Assembly (NCBI RefSeq): GCF_002575655.3
Contig: NC_053036.3
Location: forward strand, 158,882,627-158,946,626
Direction of reading: 5' to 3'
DNA length: 64,000 nucleotides
From: Aegilops tauschii subsp. strangulata
Taxonomy: Eukaryota > Streptophyta > Magnoliopsida > Poales > Poaceae
Shown here one piece after another: positions 15,027-25,267 of the stretch. Each line of letters begins with the position of its first letter. The first letter of the stretch is position 1. The notes beneath the pieces are model-generated. The model saw only the letters and a program-made list of their open reading frames with translations, did not search any database and was not told the DNA's origin. A program made the translations under genes and the position numbers.

Positions 15027-16547
15027 TGATGACCCACAAGTATAGGGGATCAACTATAGCTCTTTTCGATAAGTAAGAGTGTCAAACCCAACGAGGAGCA
15101 GAAGGAAATGACAAGTAGTTTTCAGTAAGGTAATGTCTGCAAGTGCTAAAATTGTAAGTAGCGGAGTAGTTTGGTAGCAAGATAATTTGTAACGAGCAAG
15201 TAATGATAATAGTAACAAAAGTGCAGCAAGGTAGCCCAATCCTTTCGAGGCAAAGGACAGGCCAAAACGGTCTCTTATGATAAGCAAAGCGTTCTTGAGG
15301 GTACACGGGAATTTCATCTAGTAATGTTCATCACGTTGGTTTGATTTGTGTTCGCTACTTTGATAATTTGATATGTGGGTGGACCGATGCTTAGGTGTTG
15401 TTCTTACTTGAACAAACCTCCTACTTATGATTAACCCTCCCGCAAGCATCCGCAACTACGAGAAAAGTATTAAGAATAAATTCTAACCATAGCATTGAAC
15501 TTTTGGATCCAATCGGTCCCTTACGAAATAGCGCATAAACTGGGGTTTAAGCTTCTGTCACTCTTGCAACCCACCATCTATTTTCTACTCCACAATGCAT
15601 TCCCTTAGGCCCAAGTATGGTGAAGTGTCATGTAGTCGACGTTCACATGACACCACTAAGGGAATAATAACATACATACTATCAAAATATCAAACACATA
15701 TCAAGTTCACATGATTACTTGCAACATGATTTCTCCCGTGACCTCAAGAACAAAAGTAACTACTCACAAATGATAAACATGCTCATGATCAGAGGAGTAT
15801 TAAATAGCATAATGGATCTGAACATCTAATCTTCCACCAAATAAACCATATAATGATCAACTATAAGATGTAATCAACACTACTAGTCACCCACAAGCAC
15901 CAATGTATAATTTCGGTAACAAGATTGAACACAAGAGATGAACTAGGGTTTGAGAGGAGATGGTGTTGTTGAAGATGTTGACGGAGATTTCCCTCCTCAA
16001 GATGGGAGAGTTGTTGGTGATGATGATGACGATGATTTCCCCCTCCGGGAGGGAATTTCCCCCGGAGGAATCCCTTCGCCGGAGGGCAAAAGTGCTCCTG
16101 CGCAAGTTCCGCCTCGAGACGGCGGCGCTCCGTCCCGAAAGTCTCCTCCTTAATTTTTCTAGGTCAAAATGACTTATATACCAAAAGATGGGCACCGGAG
16201 GTGGGCCGAGGAGGCCACAACCCACCAGGGTGCGCCTGGGGGACCTGACGCGCCCAGGTGGGTTGTGCCCACCTGGTGGCCCCCCTCTGGTGTTTATTGG
16301 CTCCAATATTCCTCAAATAATTTATAAAAATTCTTTGTAAAGTTTCTGCTCATTTGGAGTTGTGCAAAATAGGTGGCCTGACGTAGCTTTTCCAGGTCCA
16401 GATTTCCAGCTGCCAGAGTTCTCCCTCTTGGTGTGTTCCTTTGTAAATTATGAGAGAAAAGGCATTAGAACTACTCCAAATAGCATTACTATGGATAAAA
16501 ACATTATAAATAACAGCAAGGAAACATGATACAAAATGGACGTATCA
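15027..16547 (-). repeat. 3' LTR of Athila element
   Basis: 1521 bases. The TATA box (minus) is at 16174-16180 and a foldback upstream of it at 16191-16285. About a dozen substitutions separate it from the partner LTR in the first 230 bases, mostly G/A and C/T changes as expected from methyl-cytosine decay. Small ORFs inside are not credible genes. Confidence 0.92.
16191..16285. repeat. GC-rich foldback in Athila 3' LTR promoter
   Basis: The arms are CCACAACCCACCAGGGTGCG and a right arm containing GACGCGCCCAGGTGGGTTG. They pair over about 40 bases and sit next to the minus-strand TATA box. The same structure occurs in the partner LTR at 33022-33119. Confidence 0.8.
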
Positions 16548-16561
16548 ACTCCCCCAAGCTT
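16548..16561 (-). promoter_or_regulatory. Polypurine tract of Athila element
   Basis: On the minus strand AAGCTTGGGGGAGT directly abuts the TGATACG start of the 3' LTR. Confidence 0.8.
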
Positions 16562-18154
16562 AGACCTCGCTTGTCCTCAAGCGAAATCCAAAATCGAAAA
16601 ACATGTCCACTTGCTTTGAGAGAGAGGTGTCGATAAAAACAAAATACGGACATAGAAGCATCATGTTGATTATTGTAATAGCAACAAAATTAAACATAGG
16701 ACTTTTATCATAAAACTTGCATCGTATACTTCCCATGAATAAGTAATAGTTCATCACATAATCGAAGTATAAAGCAAAAACTCTATTAGAAACTAACAAA
16801 CTATGTTCTCAATCAACTTTGCAACTACAATTCATCATCTTTTCAGGAAGAGTCGCGTGTCGGAGCCTTTTAAGCAAGTCCACATACTCAACCATCATAT
16901 AGTCTCCTATGATTGCTAACACTCACCTTGTACCTATGAGCAAAACGTTTCAACCGGACACATAGAAAGATAGGGGCTTATAGTTTCGCCTCCCAACATA
17001 CTCACCTCAAGGGTGATGTCAACAATAATAACTCATGCTATCTATATTCAATTGGACATATGTGCCTCGATTTTTCCTCACCACATGATGCTTGCCAAAA
17101 GAGAAAAAAAAGAATAGAAGGAAAACTTTTGACTCTTTGCATAAGATTAAATACAGAAAAGTAAAAGATAGGCCCTTCGCAGAGGGAAGCAGAGGTTGCC
17201 ATGCACTTATATGTTTGCATGCTCAATCCCTTAGTGCAAGAGAACGTCATGTTGTATTGCCCCTTAAGATGACAACCTTTATTATGCAGTCTGTCGCTTT
17301 TATTCTTTGTCATCCAAGTACGTACAACCCTCAATTTTCTCTTACACTAAATGATCTCACATATTTAGAAGCAATTCACCGATGACAACTTACTTGAGGG
17401 ATCTTGCTCAATCCATAGGTAGGTATGGTGGACACTTGAAAAAGATTTGGGTTTAAGGATTTTTGGATGCACAAGTAGTATCTCTACTTAGTGTGGAATT
17501 TTTGGCTAGCAAAGATAGGGGCAGACATCACATGTTGAAGGATCTATGACAATATGACTTTTATGTGAATATAAACAAACATAAACCATTAAGTTGTCTT
17601 CCTTGTCCAACGTCAACAATTTTGGCATATCATATTTTTATGAGGGCTCACAATCACAAAAGATTTCTAGGATAGTATATCTATATGTGAATCTTCTCTT
17701 CCCTTATTAATTCTTTCATGAGTTGCACCATTGACTAATGCTATGTTTGTCAATCCCTAGTAAAAATTTCTTACTTATACTTTTCCTTATGTGGTGCTAT
17801 CACCTACCATAGGATTAGTATATAATCTTATTAATTTATTTCCTTTCCTTTATTTACTTTCTTTTCTCTTTCTCTTTCTCTTTCTTTCTTATTTCTTTTG
17901 TTTATTTTATTTGCAACATGAAAGTAAAGAAAGCAAAAACTGAAACTAACTTTATTATATAACTTGCACACGATTACAATGATAGATCACTAAGGAAACT
18001 CTCAAAGAAGAAAGGATCGAACTAAACTTTATTTCATCTAAAAGCAAATGACCGAACTAAGATAAGTAAAAGCAAAAGGATAGTGGGATGATACGATACC
18101 GGGGCACCTCCCCCAAGCTTGGCGGAAGCCAAGGGGAGTGCCCATACCCGATAC
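16562..18154 (-). other. Athila 3' untranslated region
   Basis: No convincing gene. It is AT-rich. A pyrimidine tract of CTTT/TTTC units runs from about 17838 to 17895. Short frames here lack any family signal. Confidence 0.65.
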
Positions 18155-18665
18155 TCAATTCTCCTTTGGTGGCGAAGAAGATGTTGGTGATGAAGGAGAG
18201 ATCTTGTCCTCGTCTTTCCATGGCAGTGGTCCACCATCATAAGAGGAGGAGTGAGTCTCACGGGTCCTGCAACTAGCAGCCAAACTCATACCTTTGAACC
18301 TAGCCTCATATTCAAAGACTTGGTTTTGGAGGTCATAGATCTGGCTTTGGAGGAAGTTGATTTGCTCGTTGAAGGTGAAGACGATGTCCCTCATAGGCCA
18401 CCTTGAGATCACGGGAAAGGTCTGTGATCATAAGGTGGTTAGCATTGAGCCCACGCTCCACCATCCCCTTGCACTGGAAGACTTCCTGCTCCATGGCTTC
18501 AAGTCTGGCCTCCACAGTTCCCGTGCCCTTGGGACCTTGCTCATCGCGGATGTACAGCACCCCCTCCTGTATCTGGATGGTTTGAGGGTGCTGCACCACC
18601 TCCCGCAGATAAGGGTTGATGACGTTCTTGAAGAGCTTGTCCTTGGAGGAGCTTGAAGAGGCCAT
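18155..18665 (-). pseudogene. Extra ORF downstream of integrase (Athila third ORF), coiled-coil protein
   Basis: The natural start is the ATG at 18665, whose product begins MASSSSSKDKLFKNVINPYL. The reading frame continues with Glu/Gln-rich helical sequence (EARLEAMEQEVFQ). A frame change near 18335-18412 separates it from a C-terminal part in another frame that reads INFLQSQIYDLQNQVFEYEA and ends SSPPKEN before a stop. The heptad-like spacing of hydrophobic residues suggests a coiled coil of about 170-190 residues. It occupies the position where Athila elements often keep an env-like or other additional ORF, but I see no signal peptide or membrane segment, so an envelope role is not supported. 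It has its own TATA box and foldback upstream. Function unknown. Confidence 0.7.
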
Positions 18666-18750
18666 GGTAGATGGGATCTGACAGAAAACGGCAAGGGAAA
18701 AAGAGGACAGAGGATTTCTCCGTGAAACGGTGATCAACAGGTTCGGGAAG

Positions 18751-18759
18751 TATATATAG
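18751..18759 (-). promoter_or_regulatory. Internal TATA box upstream of extra ORF
   Basis: The minus strand reads CTATATATACTTCCCG, about 86 bases upstream of the ATG at 18665. A GGCGCGCC foldback lies 50 bases further upstream, the same arrangement as the LTR promoters in this window. Confidence 0.6.
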
Positions 18760-18810
18760 ATTTTTTATCTTGGAGGACAAGCATATGGAAGAAAAACGAG
18801 TACGGAAGGT

Positions 18811-18869
18811 GTCCCAGGTGGGCAAAATCCAGCTTGGCGCGCCCTGGTGTCTTGTGCCCACCAGGGGAC
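18811..18869. repeat. GGCGCGCC foldback upstream of internal TATA box
   Basis: Outer arms GTCCCAGGTGGGCA and TGCCCACCAGGGGAC flank an inner TTGGCGCGCCCTGG. It is similar in wording and position to the LTR foldbacks but lies in the interior of the Athila element, between IN and the extra ORF. Confidence 0.75.
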
Positions 18870-18982
18870 GCTTCCTGGAAGTTTATTTATTTTCAAAATT
18901 CTAAATATTCCAAAACTGATAAAAATATTTTTGCGGATTTTTCGGAGTCCGTTTACTTACTGTATCACGTACCTCTTTATTT

Positions 18983-20119
18983 TCATGATTCTGGAGTGTT
19001 CCGGAAGGACTCTTTTACGTGTTCTTCCGGTGTCAAAGTTTGGGTAATATTACTTTCAACATTGATAGGCGTACCTGAGATATAATGCTTTATTTGTTGC
19101 CCATTGACAACCTTCGGGTTAGTACCTTCAGAGTTATTTATTTTGATGGCTCCAGACCGGTAAACCTCCTCAATGATGTATGGGCCTTCCCATTTCGAGA
19201 GGAGCTTTCCTGCAAAAAATCTAAAACGAGAGTTGTACAAAAGAATATATTCTCCAACTTTAAACTCACGCTTTTGAATCCTTTTGTCATGCCATCTTTT
19301 AACTTTTTCTTTGAATAACTTTGCATTTTCATAAGCTTGGGTTCTCCATTCATCTAAGGAGCTTATATCAAATAACCTCTTTTCACCAGCAAGTTTGAAA
19401 TCATAGTTGAGTTCTTTAACTACCCAATATGCTTTATGTTCTAACTCAAGAGGCAAATGACAAGCTTTTCCATAAACCCTTTTATAAGGAGACATACCCA
19501 TAGGATTTTTATATGCTGTTCTATAAGCCCAAAGTGCATCATCTAATTTCTTGGACCAATTCTTCCTGGACCTATTAACAGTCTTTTGCAAAATTAATTT
19601 TATTTCTCTATTGCTAAGTTCAACTTGACCACTAGACTGAGGATGATAGGGTGATGCAATTCTATGGTTAACATCATACTTAGCAAGCATCTTACATAAA
19701 ACACCATGAATAAAGTGTGAACCACCATCAGTCATTAAATATCTAGGGACTCCAAACCTTGGGAAAATAACTTCCTTAAGCATTTTAATAGAGGTGTTCT
19801 GATCAGCACTACTAGTTGGAATAGCTTCTACCCATTTAGTAACATAATCAACAGCAACCAAAAGATGTGTATACCCATTAGTGGAAGGAAAAGGTCCCAT
19901 GTAATCAAATCCCCAAACATCAAATGGTTCAACAGCAAGTGAATAATTCATAGGAATTTCTTGACGCTTACTGATATTACCTATTCTTTTACATTCATCA
20001 CAAGAAGAGACAAACTTACGGGCATCCTTGAAGAGAGTAGGCCAATAAAATCCAGATTGTAATACCTTGTGAGCAGTTCTATCTCCAGCATGATGCCCTC
20101 CATAAGCCTCGGAGTGACA
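18983..20119 (-). pseudogene. Athila integrase, C-terminal three quarters
   Basis: An open frame of about 380 codons. The zinc-binding segment ([14 protein letters not shown] ... SSCDECKRI) is followed by the integrase core, with Asp in [11 protein letters not shown], Asp in [10 protein letters not shown] and Glu in [15 protein letters not shown]. The C-terminal part has the [12 protein letters not shown] fold typical of Gypsy integrases. The core itself is uninterrupted. The protein's start is cut off at 20124 by the insertion at 20125-24074 and resumes beyond 24075. Protein joining and insertion of cDNA would be its role. It is now a remnant because its polyprotein is split. Confidence 0.92.
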
Positions 20120-20124
20120 TTTCC
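20120..20124. repeat. Target-site duplication TTTCC, left copy
   Basis: TTTCC precedes the element start and is repeated at 24075-24079. An exact 5-base duplication proves insertion of 20125-24074 into the integrase gene. Confidence 0.9.
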
Positions 20125-23100
20125 TGTGACACCCCCAGTTCAATTGTACACTAATCATATAGGCAAACATGTACGATCAAGATCAGGGACTCACGGGAAG
20201 ATATGACAACACAACTCTAAAAATAAAAATAAGTCATACAAGCATCATATTACAAGCCAGGGGCCTCGAGGGCTAGAATACAAGAGCTCGATCATAGACG
20301 AGTCAGCGGAAGCAACAATATCTGAGTACAGACATATGTTAAACAAGGTGCCATAAGATGGCTAGCACAAACTGGGATACAGATTGAAAGAGGCGCAGGC
20401 CTCCTGCCTGGGATCCTCCTAAACTACTCCTGGTCGTTGTCAGCAGCCTGCACGTAGTAGTAGGCACCTCCGGTGTAGTAGGGGTCGTCGTTGACGGTGG
20501 CGTCTAGCTCCGGGGCTCCAACCTCTGGTTGCGACAACCAGGTAAAAAGGAAAGGGGAAAAGAGGGAGAAAGCAACCATGAGTACTCATCCAAAGTACTC
20601 GCAAGCAAGGATCTACACTACATATGCATGGGTATCTGTGTAAAGGGGCAATATCGGTGGACTGAACTGCAGAATGCCAGAATAAGAGGGGGATAGCTAG
20701 TCTTGTCGAAGACTACGCTTCTGGCAGCCTCCATCTTGCAGCATGTAGAAGAGAGTAGATGGTAAGTTCACCAAGTATCATCGCATAACATAATCCTACC
20801 TGGCGATCCTCTCCTCGTCGCCCTGCTAGAGAGCGATCACCGGGTTGTATCTGGCACTTGGAAGGGTGTGTTTTATTAAGTATCCGGTTCTAGTTGTCAT
20901 AAGGTCAAGGTACAACTCCAAGTCGTCCTGTTACAGAAGATCATGACTATTCGAATAGATAAACTTCCCTGCAGGGGTGCACCACATAACCCAACACGCT
21001 CGATCCCATTTGGCCGGACACACTTTCCTGGGTCATGCCCGGCCTCGGAAGATCAACACGTCGCAGCCCCACCTAGGAAAAACAGAGAGGTCAGCACGCC
21101 GGTCTAAATCCTATGGCGCAGGGGTCTGGGCCCATTGCCCATTGCACACCTGCACATTGCGTGGGCGGCAGGAAGCAGACCTAGCCTAGCAGGCATTCCA
21201 GTCCAATCCGGCGCGCGCCGCTCAGTCGCTGACGTCACGAAGGCTTCGGCTGATACCACGACGCCGAGTGCCCATATCTTTCCCACGTAGTTGGTTAGTG
21301 CGTATAGACCAAATGACCACACTCAGATCGAATACCAAGATCTCGTTAAGCGTGTTAATTGATGTAACCGCGGACACCGACCAGGCCAGGCCCACCTCTC
21401 ACCTAGGCGGTCTCAACATGCCCTGTCGCTCCGCCACAAAGATCCACCCAGAGGGCCGTCGGGACAAAGGTCCTTTCAGCCCCCAATCCGTGAATCACTC
21501 GCGGGTGCTCCACGAGCCGACCCGACTTTAGTCACCACATGTATCATGTATAAAGTATATAGTATAACCCCGTGATCACCTCCCAAGTGATCACGGCCTG
21601 ATAGTCTAGCACAGCAGACGGACAAGAATGTAGGGCCATAGATGGAATACTAGCATCCTATACTAATCATATAGGATTGCAGGTAAAGGTAACAACGGTA
21701 GTGGCAAAGACAGGTTATGCAGCAGAATAGGATTAACGGAAAGCAGTAACATGCTACACTATTCTAATGCAAGCAGTATAGAGAAGAATAGGCGATATCT
21801 GGTGATCAAGGGGGGGCTTGCCTGGTTGCTCTGGCAAGAAGGAGTGGTCGTCAACAACGTAGTCGGTCAAGGCACCAGCAGCGGCGTCGGTCTCGTAGTC
21901 TACCGGAGAGAAGAGGGGGAAGAAACAACGAATACAATGCAAACAAATGCATAACGATGCATGACAAAGCAAACAGCGGTGTTAGGTGTGCCCTAACGCG
22001 GTAAGAGGTGATACCGGCGAAGGGGGGAAACATCCGGGAAAGTATCCCCGGTGTTTCGCGTTTTCTGACAGATGAACCGAAGGGGGAAAGTTGCGTGTTC
22101 GATATGCTAGGGGTGTGTCGCGGACGAACGGGCTGCGTATTCGGATTCGTCTCGTCGTTCTGAGAAACTTTCATGTAGAAAGTATTTTCATCTGAGCTAC
22201 GGTTTATTTTATATGATTTTCTAAAGTTTTAAATCATTTTTAGAATTTATTTAATTAATTCAATTCAACATTATCCAGAATAGTGCAAGCTGATGTCATC
22301 ATGACGTCAGCATGACATCAGCAGTCAACAGAGGTGTTGACTGGTCAAACTGACGTGTGGGTCCAATGGGACCCACGTGTTATACTTTGTTTAGGTTAAT
22401 TAGGGATTAGTTAAACTAATTACTATTTAATTAAACTAACAAGTTAATCAGATTAATTAAATAGGATTAATTAACTTAATTAATTCACTAATTAATAAGT
22501 TAATTAATTATAAATTTTATTAATTTATTTTTATTTTTATTTTTATTTTAAAATGTTCTAGGGCTTGGCCCACCAGTCATTGTCACAGGGGGGCGGGGCC
22601 CAGCTGTCATAGGCCCCTGTGGCCTATGCGGGTCGGGCGGGCGTAGCGGGCAACGGTTTCAGGCACGGCCAGATCGGGCGCACGCCCAGGGACGCCGTGG
22701 CGGACGAAGGCCGGCGAGGCTGGGCGGTCGCCGGAGGGGGATGCCGGCGGGAGGGCAGCGGTGGGCGCGGGCGCCGGACTGGGGCGGATCCGAGCGCGGG
22801 CAGCGGCGGTGACACCGCGCGGCAAGCAACCACGAACGGCGGGCAGAGGAGACGGGCCGGTGCGGGGCAAAGGCGGCGCGCGCGTGCGACTAGGGAGGAG
22901 TACAGGGGCGCGACGTGGGCGCGACCGAGCTGCGGGCGAGCAGCGCAGCGACAGAGCGAGGCAGGGCTCGGGCGCGCGTGCACGAGGGCACGCCGGGCGG
23001 GGCGAGGCCACAGCGGAGCGAGCTCCGGGTGCGGGCGGAGGTCGCAGTGCACGGGCGGCGCGCGGGCAAGGCAAGTGCGGGGCGAGCGCGTGCACGGGCG

Positions 23101-24074
23101 CTGGTGCGAGGGGGAACAGAGAAGGGAGAGGCCTGGGGCCTCACCGGGGTTCGTAGGGATGGGGGCAGCGGGGGTCGGGGTGGTCGACGGGGACGACGCG
23201 AGGTGGGGAGGCAGGCCGGCGGGGAGGAGGACGGGGACGCGTCGACGACGGAGAGGCGAGCGGCATGGTTCCGGCGACGAGATCCGGGGAGGCGCGGCGT
23301 CGGGCGTGCGGCAAGGGGCGCCGTTGCCCTGGGTCGCTGGTCGGGGAGGAGGTGAGGACGGGGCAGCGTCGGTGTGGCGGCGGGGCGCTGGCGTGAGGCG
23401 GGGCAGCACCGTGCGGCGTCGGCGTCGAGCCCGATCCTGATTGGATCGGGGGAGAGGGAGAGTGGGGGCGCGAGTGGGGGGAGTGGGTGCGTGGGTTAGG
23501 GTTTGCGGGGGGTGAGGGGATATGGGAGCGGGGCCGCGCCCGGTTGGGCCAAGTGGGCCGGCCTGGTTGGCCCGATCGCCAGCTGGGCCGAGGCCTAGTG
23601 GGAGGGGTCCTCCTTTTTCGTTTGCTTTGTTTTATTTCTTTTCTTTATATTTCTTCTACTTTTTCTGTTTTAGTTTTGTTTTCTATTATTTTAGTTTTAG
23701 TAAAATATACACGCAGCATCTAAATTAGTATTTCAACTTAGCTGCTAGTCACAAAAAGTCTAGTCCTCAAATAAATTAGTTCGACATTTTATTAATTACA
23801 AAAGGTATTTAAATAATTGTTTTTACTGCTGTTTTATTCATCTTATAGTACTTAAACATTTCATAAAGGTGTGGTTTCTCCACCATAATTACCTATGCAA
23901 TATTTGGTTCACTCCGAACATTTTAGTTTTAATATTTGAAAACTTTTATTGTTTGCTTGATTTTGAATTTCAATTTGAATCGCTTTCGAACTAACGAGAG
24001 ATTAGCATCAGTAATCGAAGTGACATGGCGTCATTAGCAGAGAATTACTGTAGCTTAATTATCCGGGCGTCACA
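20125..24074 (-). mobile_element. About 3.95-kb solo LTR (long-LTR family), reverse relative to 25268-29386
   Basis: It starts TGTGACACCC and ends GGGCGTCACA, flanked by TTTCC duplications. It is homologous in inverted orientation to 25268-29386: for example its first 100 bases match the reverse complement of 29290-29386. No gag, pol, PBS or PPT is present, so TG...CA ends plus a 5-base duplication point to a solo LTR of a family with very long LTRs. The Triticeae LARD-type families Sukkula and Laura are candidates, which I cannot confirm. It has a sharp composition switch: AT-rich 22380-22555 beside GC-rich 22560-23480. Orientation sign is relative only. Confidence 0.75.
22560..23480. other. 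GC-rich island inside long solo LTR
   Basis: About 900 bases of very GC- and CpG-rich sequence with long open frames on both strands (about 270 codons each way). These frames are low-complexity Arg/Gly/Ala or Pro/Arg/Ser sequence without domains, as expected by chance in such DNA. The counterpart in the other copy (about 25730-26760) has similar composition but different frames. It may be the promoter/leader region of the LTR. Confidence 0.55.
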
Positions 24075-24079
24075 TTTCC

Positions 24080-25267
24080 GTAGGATTTGTCCCTGTTCAT
24101 GCTCTAGTACACAACGTCTAATAATACCATCTACTCTTTCTTTATAAAGATGTGGGTCATCCCAAAAGTAATGTCTTAAATCATAGAGGAATGTTTTCTT
24201 TTGTTGGTATGTAAAGCTAGGTGGTAAATATTTAGCAACAATGTAATTAGCATAGTCAGCATACCAAGGAGTACTATGAGAAACATTTATTGTAGCTAAC
24301 TATTCATCAGGAAAATTATCATCAATAGGTAGTGGGTCATCAAGCACATTTTCAAGCCTAGACAAGTTATCGGCTGCTGGGTACTCAGCTCCTTTTCTAT
24401 CAATGATATGTAAATCAAATTCTTGTAACAAGAGAACCCAACGAATAAGTCTAGGTTTAGCATCTTTCTTTTCCATAAGATATTTAATAGCAGCATGGTC
24501 TGTGTGAACAGTTACTTTGGAATCAACAATATAAGGTCTAAATTTATCACAAGCAAACACCACTCCTAAGAATTCCTTCTTAGTAGTAGCATAATTTCTT
24601 TGAGCACTGTCTAGAGTTTTACTAGCATAATGAATAACATTCAGTTTCTTATCAACTCTTTATCCTAGGACAGCACCAACAGCATAATCACTAGCATCGC
24701 ACATAATTTCAAAAGGCAAATTCCAATCAGGTGGTTGAACAATAGGTGCAGATATTAAGGCTTTTTGAGTGTTTCAAAGGCTTCAAGACAATCATCATCA
24801 AAAACAAAAGGAATATCCTTTTGCAAAAGATTAGTAAGAGGCCTAGAAATTTTAGAAAAGTCTTTGATAAATCTCCTATAGAAACCCGCATGACCTAGGA
24901 AACTACGAATACCTTTGATGTCCTTAGGACATGGCATTTTCTCAATAGCATCAACCTTAGCTTGGTCCACTTCAATACCTCTTTCAGAAATTTTATGACC
25001 CAAGACAATGCCTTCATTAACCATAAAGTGGCACTTCTCCCAATTCAAGACAGGATTTGTTTGTTCACATCTCTGCAAAAATCACTCAAGATTGCTTAAA
25101 CAATCATCAAAAGACTTCCCATAAACAGAAAAGTCATCCATGAAAACCTCACCAATCTTTTCACAAAAGTCAGAGAATATAGCAGTCATACATCTTTGAA
25201 AGGTAGCAGGTGCATTAAATAAACCAAAAGGCATACGTCTATAAGCATAAGTTCCAAAGGGACAAGT
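24080..25267 (-). pseudogene. Athila pol middle part: RT palm, RNase H, start of integrase
   Basis: On the minus strand it continues RT after the insertion at 25268: RRMPFGLFNAPATFQRCM, then the catalytic FMDD box (EVFMDDFSVYG), then the thumb (FLGHAGFYRRFIKDFSKI). RNase H follows ([20 protein letters not shown] and ADNLSRLE). The last part is the N-terminal integrase lead (YADYANYIVAKYLPP). In-frame stops occur near 25079 (TGA), 24664 (TAA) and 24296 (TAG). The enzyme is dead, although the RT active-site residues remain. Confidence 0.9.
25263..25267. repeat. Target-site duplication CAAGT, left copy
   Basis: CAAGT precedes the second long solo LTR and is repeated exactly at 29387-29391, which marks insertion into the RT region. 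Confidence 0.9.

Noticed and set aside
15054..15317. Open frame beginning MKFPCTLKNALLII, also in the partner LTR at 31826-32149
   Set aside because: It occurs in both LTRs because they are copies of each other. It lies in non-coding R/U5 and has no family signal.
18155..18665. Retroviral-type envelope gene in the Athila element
   Set aside because: The position fits, but no signal peptide, membrane segment or glycosylation pattern is visible. It is better called an unknown coiled-coil ORF.
22619..23440. Long open frames on both strands (about 270 and 261 codons)
   Set aside because: They overlap completely in GC-rich DNA, have low-complexity composition and no domain, and the homologous copy at 25730-26760 does not keep the same frames.
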